The notes: a model not told the origin generated them from the letters alone. Shown: positions 18,045 to 27,600, numbered from the stretch's first letter. The stretch: DNA of 64,000 nucleotides from Flectobacillus rivi (GCF_030056655.1 NZ_JASHIE010000001.1:558001-622000), one strand, 5' to 3'. Made by a program: numbers and translations.

Positions 18045-18968
18045 ATGCTAATTTTCCCATCATTTGACCTTCCTATATCTCCCATACAAACAATTTTTCA
18101 TCCTACTTTAGAAAAAGTAGATATTCAACTGATTTTGAAACGTGATGACTTAATTCATCCGAGTATTTCGGGAAATAAATGGCGCAAAATGAAGTATAAT
18201 TTGATAGAGGCGCATCAGCAAGGCTTTAGGCAACTCATTACTTTTGGAGGAGCTTATTCAAATCATATTTATGCCACTGCCTCCGCAGGAAAAGTTTTTG
18301 GTTTTGAAACTTTAGGAATTATTCGTGGCGATGAACTAAACCCACAGTCGAGTCCCACGTTGCAATATGCAGCCGAAAATGGAATGCAGTTTAAGTTTGT
18401 CAGCCGAACAGCGTATCGAGACAAAGAGGAGATTTTAAGACAGTTAAAACAAGAAGATATCACTTTAGAAAAAGCCTATTATTTACCAGAAGGTGGTAGT
18501 AATCATTTAGCCTTAAAAGGACTAGCAGAGTTAGCACAAGAAATTTATCGACAAACTCAACCCGATTATATTGTTTCGGCAGTTGGTACAGGTGGTACCA
18601 TTGCAGGCATACTTGCAGCGAGTAAAGCGCCGACCCAAGTTATCGGAATAACGGCACTCAAAGGAGCAACCTCGGGACTTTTGAATGATATTCAAAACCT
18701 CCTTTCCGAAAACTCTACCGTTGATTTTACGCGCTTTGCCCTACTCGACGCCTATCATTTTGGTGGATACGCAAAACATACTCCTGTATTACTAGACTTT
18801 ATCCGACAACTTGAAAGCTACAATCCCAACCTCCAACTCGAACAAGTCTACACAGGCAAAATGCTCTATGGCATCATCGATTTAGCAGAAAAAGGATATT
18901 TCAAGAAAAGAAGTCAAGTGGTGGCTGTGCATACTGGTGGTTTGCAAGGGCGAATATCGGAAATTTAA
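18045..18968 (+). CDS. ACC deaminase / D-cysteine desulfhydrase family PLP enzyme
   Basis: The 307-residue fold-type II PLP enzyme has the predicted Schiff-base Lys45 in SGNKWRKMKYN. The family block F-G-G-A-Y-S-N-H-I-Y-A-T-A-S-A-G follows, then the phosphate-binding G-T-G-G-T-I-A-G. Family members deaminate 1-aminocyclopropane-1-carboxylate or degrade D-cysteine. In bacteria without plant association D-cysteine desulfhydrase is more likely, but the specificity residues were not resolved. It stands as a single gene, divergent from rluD. Confidence 0.88.
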   Translation: MLIFPSFDLPISPIQTIFHPTLEKVDIQLILKRDDLIHPSISGNKWRKMKYNLIEAHQQGFRQLITFGGAYSNHIYATASAGKVFGFETLGIIRGDELNPQSSPTLQYAAENGMQFKFVSRTAYRDKEEILRQLKQEDITLEKAYYLPEGGSNHLALKGLAELAQEIYRQTQPDYIVSAVGTGGTIAGILAASKAPTQVIGITALKGATSGLLNDIQNLLSENSTVDFTRFALLDAYHFGGYAKHTPVLLDFIRQLESYNPNLQLEQVYTGKMLYGIIDLAEKGYFKKRSQVVAVHTGGLQGRISEI

Positions 18969-19157
18969 GATACCTATCTCTTAATTCTATTATCAAAAAA
19001 ATTGAATTGCTTTTTAATCAATAGATATCAAATATTAAGTGTCTCATCAATTCGTTTTACTGCTATTAAACTAGTTAAGTTTTTGTAAAACTTATTTCCA
19101 TCATCACCTTGATTTTCTTATACATTTTGTATAATTTTATATAAAACAATCGAGCCT

Positions 19158-19685
19158 ATGAAGCCTAAAAAAGTTCTAATCAAACTCCTATTAGATAACA
19201 AATATATTGATGCATCAATCATAAAAGTAACTAACTTTCATATACTCCCAAGCATTACTGATGGATGGAGGTTTAACTTCCGAAAACATGCTCGCATGAA
19301 AACGAGGCAGACATATTCATTAGTTACAGATGAAGAACCAGCCATTATACAAGGATGTTTAATTTATGATGAAAGTATTCCTTACATGGCCTATATCGAA
19401 ATTGCCCCACATAACAGAAGTAGTTCTTCAAACCAAGTCTATGATGATGTTGCAGGTTGTTTAATTGCTCATGCCTGTAAGTTAAGTTTTTTGCATGAGG
19501 ATGATAGATTCAAGGGATGGCTTACCTTTGATGTCCTAGAAGATAGCACCGAGGAAGAGATAAAGTTGAAATCGTTATACAAGCAAAAATATGGAGCCAT
19601 AGAAATTCCAGGTCGTTCTACCATGTATATAGACCCTGAAAATGGAGAGAAATTGATTCAAAAATATTTAACACGAAAATCATGA
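19158..19685 (+). CDS. GNAT-fold protein, possible toxin of a toxin-antitoxin pair
   Basis: I see a GNAT-like core in this 175-residue product. The strand Y-I-E-I-A-P-H-N-R (about 79-87) is followed by a cofactor-loop position Y-D-D-V-A-G-C and helix L-I-A-H-A-C-K-L-S. The strand G-W-L-T-F-D-V comes next, and the tail is K-Y-G-A-I-E-I-P-G-R-S-T-M-Y-I. The usual Q/R-x-x-G-x-G/A is degenerate (D-D-V-A-G), so catalysis is uncertain. The gene overlaps the next one by 4 bp (ATGA), an XRE-type regulator. GNAT/XRE pairs with this order resemble type II toxin-antitoxin systems, but a housekeeping acetyltransferase is an alternative. Confidence 0.6.
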   Translation: MKPKKVLIKLLLDNKYIDASIIKVTNFHILPSITDGWRFNFRKHARMKTRQTYSLVTDEEPAIIQGCLIYDESIPYMAYIEIAPHNRSSSSNQVYDDVAGCLIAHACKLSFLHEDDRFKGWLTFDVLEDSTEEEIKLKSLYKQKYGAIEIPGRSTMYIDPENGEKLIQKYLTRKS

Positions 19686-20149
19686 CAAAACATAATGAAA
19701 TACATCCTTCTGATATTTGGAGTAAGGACAAGGCAGATTTTTTAGTCAATTTTATCGAAAATCAATCAGACCTTCAAACTCCTGAGAGATTGATTAGAAA
19801 TAAAATGCTTGCTATTCAATATCAAATCGAAGACTACCTTGAATCAAACCCTTCAGATGAAATTAAGTCAATTGCCTACTTTGTCAAACTCTATATCAAA
19901 GCATTTAATGTCTCACAAAGTAAAGTCGCAAAATTATTTCAGATGCAAGAAAGTAATTTTTGTAAGTATATAAATGGCGAGAGAAAACTGAATAGTAGTT
20001 TTATTATAAAAATCAGCGAATTGACCCAAACAAATCCTGAATATTGGCTTAGGATTGAGGCTAAAAGTAAATTGTGGGAAATCCAAAAAGAGAAAAAAGA
20101 TAAGAAACATGAAGAGTACACTCTTAGCAGACTTTTAAGTATCGAATAG
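19682..20149 (+). CDS. XRE/HigA-like HTH regulator, possible antitoxin
   Basis: The 155-residue product has an N-terminal extension (about 1-60). A helix-turn-helix follows: F-N-V-S-Q-S-K-V-A-K-L-F-Q-M-Q-E-S-N-F-C, then K-Y-I-N-G-E-R-K-L-N. The HigA-like ending S-E-L-T-Q-T-N-P-E-Y-W-L-R-I-E-A-K-S-K-L-W comes next, and the tail is highly charged. Its ATG overlaps the stop of the GNAT-fold gene (ATGA), so translation is coupled. The order effector-then-HTH is that of higBA modules. The antitoxin role is inferred from context, while the HTH is clear. Confidence 0.75.
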   Translation: MTKHNEIHPSDIWSKDKADFLVNFIENQSDLQTPERLIRNKMLAIQYQIEDYLESNPSDEIKSIAYFVKLYIKAFNVSQSKVAKLFQMQESNFCKYINGERKLNSSFIIKISELTQTNPEYWLRIEAKSKLWEIQKEKKDKKHEEYTLSRLLSIE

Positions 20150-20154
20150 ATATA

Positions 20155-20184
20155 AAAAAAGAGGAACAAATTTCTTTGTTCCTC
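20155..20184 (-). terminator. Terminator of tRNA-Leu
   Basis: A perfect 10-bp stem, GAGGAACAAA with TTTGTTCCTC, has a 4-nt loop and is followed on the minus strand by a run of seven T. It lies 4 bp past the tRNA 3' end. Confidence 0.88.
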
Positions 20185-20188
20185 TTAG

Positions 20189-20272
20189 TACCCAGAGCCG
20201 GAGTCGAACCGGCATGCCAATGAAGGCATTGGTGTTTGAGACCAACGCGTCTACCAATTCCGCCATCTGGGC
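20189..20272 (-). tRNA. tRNA-Leu (anticodon CAA)
   Basis: The minus strand gives an 84-nt tRNA with a long variable arm. The acceptor stem is GCCCAGA with TCTGGGT (the first pair is G-U) and the D-loop contains AATTGGTAGAC. The anticodon stem TTGGT/ACCAA encloses loop CTCAAAC, giving anticodon CAA for codon UUG. The variable stem is TGCC..GGCA and the T arm is GCCGGTTCGACTCCGGC. The CCA end is not encoded. It is followed at once by a terminator and lies beside the GNAT/XRE module. tRNA genes often serve as integration sites, but no integrase is present here. Confidence 0.95.
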
Positions 20273-20437
20273 ATTTGGTACTCAAGTAAACTTGAATGCG
20301 AATCGTTGTTCTTTCGTTTCGTGATGCAAAGGTAGAGAGTTTTTCTTTATCCTCCAAATCTCATCTAAAGAAAAATTAATAATTATTTTCTTTCTTACGG
20401 TAAAAAAACAGCTTTTTTATCTATTTCAAGGGCTTTT

Positions 20438-22096
20438 TCACCATTTTGGTTCTACCCATAAAGCCGTAAGAATGAATAGGATAAGCGCCCACCAAAGCCA
20501 TGGAGAAAGGCTAGATTGTCGGGCAATTGAAAAATCTATATTTTTTTGTTTTTTTTCTAAAAAATTATTTCCAACATACATTTTTAGTCGTTGCAAATAC
20601 GCTAAATCCGGTGTTGAATCTTCGACATATACCGATAAACTATCAAAAAGTGGCTGCCAACCAGCCTTTATAAATCGGTAGTTTTGATATTCATTCTGCG
20701 AGTTCAATGACGATACCGACGGTTTAAGGGTATCTTCCCCTACTTGCCAATTTACATTTTTCTTAAGCGTATTCAGCCTGATTTGTGTGGGAATATTAAC
20801 AAAAACAGGGGCGTTAACTTGTATAGAAACTGGTTCGGAAGGCAGAACAGCCTCCAAGGTTGAAGCCCAAATTTTGTTGTAGGTAACACTATCACCACTG
20901 AGCATCAAAGGATAGGTTTCGTTGAGCAAACTCAGCCCTACTCTCCCCTTCTGGCGTTGTACGGCAATGGGATATTCCTTCAAGCTTTTTTGCCACGTAT
21001 TTGGTTGGATTTGGTAAGGCAATGCAGTCAAATCATTGGATAACTGGATAGCTTCTTGTGTCGAACTTTTTGTCAGTCGCCATTGTGTTCCTAACGCCTG
21101 ATTGATGATACGCGTTTCTGTTTCGGGATTGGTCAAATTGATAATCAAAACGCCTTTATTTTCCCCCAATACCTTCTTGACTCTTGCATCGCCTGCTAAG
21201 CTAGGGTCAGTCACAATCAAGTCATAAGATTTGATGGATTGTTTGGTGTTAATTTGAAATTGATTTTGGGTATTCTTGGCTACTTTGGTCCAAGTTTCTA
21301 CTTTGTATCCACGTTTGCCCATCCAGTCGGCCAAAGTTTTACTTTCAAAATCGGGGTTACTTTGTAATACCAATACACTTTTACTCGGTTTTTCCATTAC
21401 TGCAAAATGTATAGGCTGTAAAAGCTTTTCACCAAGCCATAACTCACATTTCGCTTTTCCTTTGACAAAGGCAGGAAATTTAAGATTAAAATCTACTAAG
21501 CCTTTTTTAAGAGAAATACTATCCAACACTTGTTCTCCAATTTTCAGGCTCAATACTTGTGTTTTTTCACTCAATATCTTCCCACTCACACGTTGCAAAT
21601 CTCCTCGGTACAAAACACCTTCCCATCGAATAGACTCAACTTGATTATTTTCCCAAGTCGGCAACCATTTCCATTCTTTATCGAGCAGCTGATTCAATAA
21701 CGTTGGCTCAAAATGCGTCCCAGCCAAATAAACAGTACCTATTTTTGAGATCCATGCTGGATGCTCATTAATAGCTTGTAGAATTTCTTTTTCTGTAAAA
21801 CTCTCAGCTATATGAAGACTATCTTGCCAATGTTGAAGGTTTGTATGTGGTATATTCTGCTGGTAAAGTAATATCTGATTTGAATCTGATGAACGGGTAA
21901 TGGTGGGTTGTAATATCCAGCCCAATACACTTATCCAAAGTAAAAAATTAAGTAAGACCTTTAAACCCCATCTTCCTTTTGAGCGGTTTCTCCAAAGGGC
22001 TAAAAATTGTACTATTCCCATAATCAACACAGCTACCAATAAGATTATATTGGATGCAGTGTTGAGTTGGAATTGAAAGTTGATCTGTAATATCAT
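20438..22096 (-). CDS. Membrane protein of the MoxR/Bat operon, unknown function
   Basis: This 552-residue protein has two N-terminal TM segments (about 15-35 and 45-65) and one near the C-terminus (about 530-548). A long extracytoplasmic region lies between, consisting mainly of beta strands. The topology resembles BatA-like or glutamine-amidotransferase-like membrane proteins (compare S-K-S-V-L-V-L-Q-S-N-P-D-F-E and D-L-I-V-T-D-P-S-L-A-G, which suggest a GATase-1-like Rossmann core). It is the last gene of a minus-strand set with a DUF4175-like protein, a BatA-like protein, DUF58 and MoxR. I infer it helps a MoxR-dependent envelope process; a precise function cannot be given. Confidence 0.7.
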   Translation of the reverse strand: MILQINFQFQLNTASNIILLVAVLIMGIVQFLALWRNRSKGRWGLKVLLNFLLWISVLGWILQPTITRSSDSNQILLYQQNIPHTNLQHWQDSLHIAESFTEKEILQAINEHPAWISKIGTVYLAGTHFEPTLLNQLLDKEWKWLPTWENNQVESIRWEGVLYRGDLQRVSGKILSEKTQVLSLKIGEQVLDSISLKKGLVDFNLKFPAFVKGKAKCELWLGEKLLQPIHFAVMEKPSKSVLVLQSNPDFESKTLADWMGKRGYKVETWTKVAKNTQNQFQINTKQSIKSYDLIVTDPSLAGDARVKKVLGENKGVLIINLTNPETETRIINQALGTQWRLTKSSTQEAIQLSNDLTALPYQIQPNTWQKSLKEYPIAVQRQKGRVGLSLLNETYPLMLSGDSVTYNKIWASTLEAVLPSEPVSIQVNAPVFVNIPTQIRLNTLKKNVNWQVGEDTLKPSVSSLNSQNEYQNYRFIKAGWQPLFDSLSVYVEDSTPDLAYLQRLKMYVGNNFLEKKQKNIDFSIARQSSLSPWLWWALILFILTALWVEPKW

Positions 22097-22236
22097 CTGG
22101 TTTTTAATATTTTTCTATAGAGCCATTGCGAGCAAAGTTCTCTCAGGAGATTGATTTTCCAATAAATTATTATTGGGATGAACAATCCTTGATTTTTGGT
22201 TTATCTACCTGAAAACGTTGCATGCAACATCTCTAC

Positions 22237-24441
22237 CTAATTGTTTGCCCAATTTTTGAAAAAGGATTTTTCCAATCTTTTTTCAGAAACATTTCCTTGT
22301 GGCGTTGCTGAAGACGGTTTGGGTAAATCTGTATTGAGTAAGGCAAAAATGCGAGTATTCAAGCGCTTAGCCTGAGCTGAATCTAAAACCTTACCACTTG
22401 CCAGTTTTTGTAAATCCGACAAAATACTCCATTGATTCATGCCTGTATTCAAAACCTTTTGACTCAATGCCATGCTTAACGTAAGTACCTTTTGTTTTTG
22501 CAAACCATTTAGCGATTTTTCTTCTTGCAAATAGCCCATTACTTCGGCAGCTAAGGTGGTTAATTGTGCTTGAGAGAGGTTTTTTGCATAACTAAACTTG
22601 GCATTGAACTTGGTCAACTCGCCTGATAGTCTCTTTTCTTTTTCCTTGATTGGAGGCGGGTCAAAGCTGGTTTTCTTGGCAAAAGTTCTGGCCTTGTGTT
22701 GTGCTGCTTTCAAAAACTCCAAAGCTTTTTTCTCGTACGGCAATGCCTTTTCTGGTTCATACATGCGCAAATGAAGTTCAGATTGCCACATTTGTTCTAA
22801 TGAAGACTTCAACAAACTTCTAGTCGATTGTTCGTAAAAGGTATTAGCTTCTCCATCGTCGTGTGAGTGTACATAATCCGCCAACATACTTGCCAATGGA
22901 TCTTTATTATCATCATTGGACTGTTCGTGATGATGATGTTCTTCCTCATGTTTTTCGGCTTGGTCATGATCATGCTCACCTTCATCGTGTGCATGACGAA
23001 AACCTTTTAGAATATCGCCATCTTTGTCAGCATTGTCTGGCAGGGGATTGCCTCCTCCTATCGAATTTTCGAACTCCTCACCCAAATATTGTCCGTATCT
23101 CAAACGCAGCGTTTTTTGGTCAAACCCAATCTCGTTTGAAGCACTTTTAAACTCCTTATCTCCGATTTTTTTACGTTTGGCAATCAGTTTTTCAGTATCA
23201 ATAATAATCTGTCTTTGACTTCTAAAATATTCAGGCATGATATTCATAGCCATTGTTGCCAAATCTGATTCCTCTGCCTTGGTCGTATCTTTATAAACAA
23301 TAAAATATGTATCTGATTTTGTAAAATTAGGCTTAGGTTTACGATTATCTATTGCAGCCCAATAATAGTATAATTCATCTCCTGGCGTAAAATTGAGCGC
23401 TTTTAAGTCAATAGATTTGCTCAACTGTGCTGATTTGAATGCCTTTTGTGTGATAGGCATTTTTACTTCACGAAACTTTACATTTTCACCGCTACCTCTT
23501 GCCAAAGTCGCAATCATATAGACCTCATTTACCATAAAATCATCCGAAACTTTGGCGTTCAACTGTACTGTTTTCGGGTCTTTGAGGTAATGAAAACTAT
23601 ATAATTCTTTGCTGCTTGGCTCAATTTTAGGAGCTGCGTCTGGTAAGGCCTCCAAGCGATAATAGTCTGAAGCATAAATCAATGAATCTTTCCAATAGGC
23701 TTTTATGGCATATAATCCTGAGCTCAACAATTGATCTTGGTAAACATATTTATTTTCTTTCTGTGTAAAAGGAAGTTCAACGCCTCTGGCATTACTAAGC
23801 TTAACTTTGAGTTGGTCTTGATGTGAAAATGTCAACTGCCAAGTCAAATTTGAGCCTACAATTGCTGAGGCATTCAGTTGCTCGGATTGAACGGTCTGCA
23901 AACCAGTATAAGCTGGTGGAACGACTGTTAACACTGCTTTTTCAAATTGGGGTGGTACTGCTGGTGTATCTTTTTTTCCTGAAACAATTTCTGTCAAAGA
24001 CTTTTCGGATAGTTTTTGAACAAAAGATTGGTCAAACAATACAGTCAATAAAATTGATATACCAACGGCTCCCAGATAATACCATAAATGGTGTGTAAAA
24101 ACCCAAGGTGTTTGCAGATTTCCTTTTTCGAATAAGCGATTAAGCTGGAGTTGCTCTGCAATATTAAGCTCGTTTTTCTCCAATAAATCTAGGCTATATT
24201 CAGTATTATCGATTTTTTGATGCACTAAGCGAATGGCTTGTTGGTGTTTTCTGGAAAAGAAACCTTTCCAAAAAGACCAAGCCAAAGCAACCACAAAAGC
24301 TAAAGCCCATGTCCAGATTGCAACGGGAAAATAGTAATGAAGCCAAATCGCAATCACGCCGAAAACAGATAGCCCTCTGAGTAAATCTTCGGTATGCAAT
24401 TGCCATTTAACTTTTGATATGATTTGTGAGAAAGGATTCAT
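22237..24441 (-). CDS. DUF4175-like membrane protein with coiled coils
   Basis: I take the ATG at 24441, which overlaps the BatA-like gene stop as ATGA and gives 734 residues; an in-frame ATG at 24465 would add 8. There are three N-terminal hydrophobic segments and a large extracytoplasmic beta-rich part. A His/Asp/Glu-rich stretch near residues 505-535 (many H-D-E repeats, potential metal binding) follows, then a helical C-terminal half. The layout matches the DUF4175 proteins found in Bacteroidota MoxR/Bat operons. A 12-bp palindrome GTTGCATGCAAC lies just beyond the stop (22218-22229). Confidence 0.72.
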   Translation of the reverse strand: MNPFSQIISKVKWQLHTEDLLRGLSVFGVIAIWLHYYFPVAIWTWALAFVVALAWSFWKGFFSRKHQQAIRLVHQKIDNTEYSLDLLEKNELNIAEQLQLNRLFEKGNLQTPWVFTHHLWYYLGAVGISILLTVLFDQSFVQKLSEKSLTEIVSGKKDTPAVPPQFEKAVLTVVPPAYTGLQTVQSEQLNASAIVGSNLTWQLTFSHQDQLKVKLSNARGVELPFTQKENKYVYQDQLLSSGLYAIKAYWKDSLIYASDYYRLEALPDAAPKIEPSSKELYSFHYLKDPKTVQLNAKVSDDFMVNEVYMIATLARGSGENVKFREVKMPITQKAFKSAQLSKSIDLKALNFTPGDELYYYWAAIDNRKPKPNFTKSDTYFIVYKDTTKAEESDLATMAMNIMPEYFRSQRQIIIDTEKLIAKRKKIGDKEFKSASNEIGFDQKTLRLRYGQYLGEEFENSIGGGNPLPDNADKDGDILKGFRHAHDEGEHDHDQAEKHEEEHHHHEQSNDDNKDPLASMLADYVHSHDDGEANTFYEQSTRSLLKSSLEQMWQSELHLRMYEPEKALPYEKKALEFLKAAQHKARTFAKKTSFDPPPIKEKEKRLSGELTKFNAKFSYAKNLSQAQLTTLAAEVMGYLQEEKSLNGLQKQKVLTLSMALSQKVLNTGMNQWSILSDLQKLASGKVLDSAQAKRLNTRIFALLNTDLPKPSSATPQGNVSEKRLEKSFFKNWANN

Positions 24442-25622
24442 GCGTTTCGGTGAATTGCGAGCCAACGCTCAAGACTAAGCAATAAAACCAAGAGAGTGAT
24501 TAATACTGCGGTAAACCACTCTGTTTCGAGCGGTTTGACTAATTTTTGTTCCTTAAATAAGGCTTTCAACTGGCGATTTGAAATGGTGTTATTCTCAGCT
24601 TTGATTCCTTGAAAATCTAGAATTTTCTCTAATAACCATGCAGGAAATTTTCCTTCAAAGACCGCATCATCGGTTTGGGGATTCATTGAGTTTGACCACT
24701 CTATGACATTCGAAGCCAAGGACTTTTGCGAATACTTATCACTTTCTGGAATCAAATAGAGTACTTCAGGATTTAACACTTGAGGAAGTTGACTAGTACA
24801 AACTAATTGTGCTTGTTCCTTTCGGTCTTTATCCAAAAGTTGAATCGGAAGTTGATACACTTCTTCAATTGCTTTCAAACTCGCTTTCAGCGTTTTCTGA
24901 GCAGATTCAGAAGTTGAAATCCAAACTTTCAAAGCGCCTTTTTGTACTATTTCTGGATTATTGGCGGTTACTATTCCTAATTGTCCTTCGGGATTTATAC
25001 CTACATTTTTCTGTCCATCTACTTGCCAAACCTTTGCTTGATGTTGTCTAGTACTATCAGGAATAGCGTGTAAATTCAGTGGCGTTGGGTGATAAATTAC
25101 AGGCAAATTTGTCAATGACTGTTGGTTCACCACATACAATTCCACAGATTGCTTTGGATACTTTTTTCCTAACTCTACAAGCGCATTCTGTAATACACTT
25201 GCCTTAGTAGCTTCTTTAGGCTGTTCGGACAAATCTTTCAGTTCAGTTGGAGAATTTTCTATCCAAAAACACGGTTCGCCTTTTTTGAGAGCCTCCTCTA
25301 TTTCAAATCGAAAGTTATTGGTAACCAATGTATTCGACTCTATCAGATGGATTTTAGAGAAAGATGAAGACGTTTGTAAGGTATTCCAAAGTGGCTTGGC
25401 TAAAGCCAAACACAGCAATAGCACAATTGCCAAACGCAATACTAATAGCCAAATATTATCTAATCGTATGCCTCTAGCTTGTTGTAAGTTTTTTTCGCTT
25501 AACCACTGAGTAGCAGCCCAGTCTAGTCGTTTACCTTGTTTCTGATGCCAAAAGTGAATCAGAATCGGTATCGCTAGACCCAACAAGCCCCAAAGCAATG
25601 TTGGCGTATTAAAATCTATCAT
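24438..25622 (-). CDS. BatA N-terminal-domain membrane protein
   Basis: The 394-residue protein from the ATG at 25622 starts F-N-T-P-T-L-L-W-G-L-L-G-L-A-I-P-I-L-I-H-F-W. This is the aerotolerance-type BatA N-terminal signature (TIGR02226-like), followed by a second TM (about 60-80) and one near the C-terminus. The longer reading begins with a TTG at 25649 and lacks this canonical start. The middle is extracytoplasmic. The gene overlaps the following DUF4175 gene by 4 bp and starts 49 bp after the DUF58 gene. Bat proteins are linked to stress tolerance and envelope integrity in Bacteroidota, but the biochemical role is not established. Confidence 0.83.
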   Translation of the reverse strand: MIDFNTPTLLWGLLGLAIPILIHFWHQKQGKRLDWAATQWLSEKNLQQARGIRLDNIWLLVLRLAIVLLLCLALAKPLWNTLQTSSSFSKIHLIESNTLVTNNFRFEIEEALKKGEPCFWIENSPTELKDLSEQPKEATKASVLQNALVELGKKYPKQSVELYVVNQQSLTNLPVIYHPTPLNLHAIPDSTRQHQAKVWQVDGQKNVGINPEGQLGIVTANNPEIVQKGALKVWISTSESAQKTLKASLKAIEEVYQLPIQLLDKDRKEQAQLVCTSQLPQVLNPEVLYLIPESDKYSQKSLASNVIEWSNSMNPQTDDAVFEGKFPAWLLEKILDFQGIKAENNTISNRQLKALFKEQKLVKPLETEWFTAVLITLLVLLLSLERWLAIHRNA

Positions 25623-25671
25623 TAGAATAGTCAAAATTTGAAAGTTCAAAATCAGCTTGATTCATTTTACA

Positions 25672-26523
25672 TCAAAGTATTTCTCTTATGATACCCGCAA
25701 TAGGGTCTTTAAGACTGATTTTTTTCCAGTAAACAAAAGGCACTTTTAAATCTGATTCGATTTGTGACAAAAACGATTCGGCATTGGCTTTTACTTCGTC
25801 CTTAATTTGCTCTGCCTGAAGCTCCACTTCTTGTCCTGTTTCCAAATCTTTGAAGCGGTAAAATCCTTTTAAATCAAAATCTAGCTCATGTTGTCCAAGT
25901 ACCTGAAAAACATAGATTTCTCGTCGTGGATTCGCTAATTTTTTCAACAATTGAATCCATTCATTATCCAACTGTAAAAGGTCTGAAGCAAAAAAGAGTA
26001 TCTCTTTTTGTTTTTGTTGAAAAACGGGAAAACTCTTGGTATCGCTTGTCCATTTTCCTGAGGCTTCTGCTTTTTCTAGAGCGTACAAAATCCGTTGAAA
26101 AGCTTGCTTTCCAGAGGCTACCAAAGTATGTACTTGATTGTCTTTGAGTACATATAAACTTAGTTGATCGCCTTGTCGAAAACCCATGTAAGCAATAGAG
26201 GCCAACAAGATTTTACAATATTGTAATCTACTTACCCCTTCCTCGACATAGTTCATCGAACCAGAAAGGTCGAGTACAAAACGGATATGATAATTACTTT
26301 CTGTAGAAGACTCTCGCACCAAATGTTTTTGAGTACGAGCAAAAAGCTTCCAATCTATGCGTTTGGGGTCGTCCCCTATTTCGTAATGTCTATATTGCTC
26401 AAATTCAATCCCATAGCCATATCTTTTACTGGCGTGAATCCCTAACATAAGTTCCTCACTTACCAATTTGCTGGCTAATTGGAGATTGGTAATTTTTACT
26501 AATTCGGAACTGAGTAAAGCCAT
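25672..26523 (-). CDS. DUF58 domain protein
   Basis: This 283-residue cytoplasmic protein has the DUF58 motif G-D-D-P-K-R-I-D-W-K-L-F-A-R-T (about residues 50-64). A von Willebrand A-like segment follows with F-V-L-D-L-S-G-S-M, a MIDAS-type D-x-S-x-S. DUF58 proteins are the usual partner of MoxR AAA ATPases. Its gene follows moxR on the same strand with a 90-bp gap that contains a 7-nt-periodic repeat. The role is thought to be chaperone-like assembly of a partner, inferred from neighbours. Confidence 0.9.
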   Translation of the reverse strand: MALLSSELVKITNLQLASKLVSEELMLGIHASKRYGYGIEFEQYRHYEIGDDPKRIDWKLFARTQKHLVRESSTESNYHIRFVLDLSGSMNYVEEGVSRLQYCKILLASIAYMGFRQGDQLSLYVLKDNQVHTLVASGKQAFQRILYALEKAEASGKWTSDTKSFPVFQQKQKEILFFASDLLQLDNEWIQLLKKLANPRREIYVFQVLGQHELDFDLKGFYRFKDLETGQEVELQAEQIKDEVKANAESFLSQIESDLKVPFVYWKKISLKDPIAGIIREIL

Positions 26524-26528
26524 TCTTT

Positions 26529-26563
26529 GAGTTGTGAGTGATGAGTTTTGAGTGATGAATTAC
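26529..26563. repeat. 7-nt-periodic repeat (GAGTGAT family)
   Basis: Five heptamers: GAGTTGT, GAGTGAT, GAGTTTT, GAGTGAT, GAATTAC. It lies in the short gap between moxR and the DUF58 gene, so it would be transcribed inside the operon. A related block in the opposite orientation occurs at 38027-38054. Confidence 0.75.
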
Positions 26564-26613
26564 AGTTTGTCCTTCAACTCATTAGCCCATTAATTATCAT
26601 CTGTTGAGTTACA

Positions 26614-27600
26614 CTATTTTCCTGAAAGCATGGCTTTGATTACATCATCAGGAGCAATTCCTTCGGCCTCTGCACGGAAATTTAGGGAAATACGATGGCG
26701 TAAAATAGGATAAGCTAGCGTATGGATATCCTCAGGAATAACAGCAAAACGTTCGCTCAAGACTGCACGGGCTTTGGCACATAATACCAAGGCTTGCCCC
26801 GCACGGGGTCCAGCACCCCAGTCGCACCATTCTTTTACAAAAGCCGAGCTAGTTGTATCAGGACGAGTACTTCTTACAATACGGTTAACCTCCTCTATCA
26901 ATTCATCACTAATATGAACTTGACGTGTTAGTTTTTGTAAATCCAAAATGTCCTTATCGCTCATTACTGCTGACAAAGTTGGCTTTCCTGAACCTGTCGT
27001 ACTTTTTAATACTTGTAATTCTTCAGCTTCGGAAGGATATCCTAATTTGATATATAACAAAAAGCGGTCGAGTTGTGCCTCTGGTAATGGATAAGTTCCC
27101 GCTTGTTCGATAGGGTTTTGCGTAGCAATAATCAAGAAAGGCTTTGGCAAATCGTAGTTGGTACCCGCATAAGTCACCTTGTATTCTTGCATGGCTTCGA
27201 GCAAAGCAGCCTGCGTTTTGGGTGGCGTACGGTTAATTTCATCGGCTAAAACGATATTGGCAAAAATAGGTCCTTTGCTAAATTTAAAGAACTTCTTACC
27301 CGTTTCATGATCTTCTTCCAATATCTCCGTACCAACAATGTCCCCTGGCATCAAATCTGGGGTGAATTGGATACGTTTGAATTGCATTTCAAGTGCCTCC
27401 GAAATCGTTTTTACCATAAGGGTTTTTGCTAATCCTGGCACACCTTCTAGTAGGCAGTGTCCACCAGCCAAAAGGGAAATAATAATCTCGTCAATAGCCT
27501 CTTCTTGTCCGATAATGACTTTTGCGATTTCCTTTTTGAGTAGAGGTAATTTGCTTACCAAGGATTTATAATATTGAAGCTCTTTTGTTTCCAGTGTCAT
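26614..27600 (-). CDS. MoxR-family AAA+ ATPase
   Basis: The 328-residue ATPase has Walker A (G-H-C-L-L-E-G-V-P-G-L-A-K-T-L, about 51-65), Walker B (V-L-A-D-E-I-N-R, about 116-123), sensor 1 (A-T-Q-N-P) and the lid helices with W-G-A-G-P-R-A-G-Q. MoxR proteins act as chaperones that mature enzyme complexes or membrane machinery. It is the first gene of the MoxR-DUF58-BatA-DUF4175 set and follows the DUF4159 gene by 147 bp. Confidence 0.94.
   Translation of the reverse strand: MTLETKELQYYKSLVSKLPLLKKEIAKVIIGQEEAIDEIIISLLAGGHCLLEGVPGLAKTLMVKTISEALEMQFKRIQFTPDLMPGDIVGTEILEEDHETGKKFFKFSKGPIFANIVLADEINRTPPKTQAALLEAMQEYKVTYAGTNYDLPKPFLIIATQNPIEQAGTYPLPEAQLDRFLLYIKLGYPSEAEELQVLKSTTGSGKPTLSAVMSDKDILDLQKLTRQVHISDELIEEVNRIVRSTRPDTTSSAFVKEWCDWGAGPRAGQALVLCAKARAVLSERFAVIPEDIHTLAYPILRHRISLNFRAEAEGIAPDDVIKAMLSGK

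Noticed and set aside
20189..20272. Integration site (attB) at tRNA-Leu
   Set aside because: There is no integrase, no direct repeat of the tRNA 3' end and no island-like gene content.
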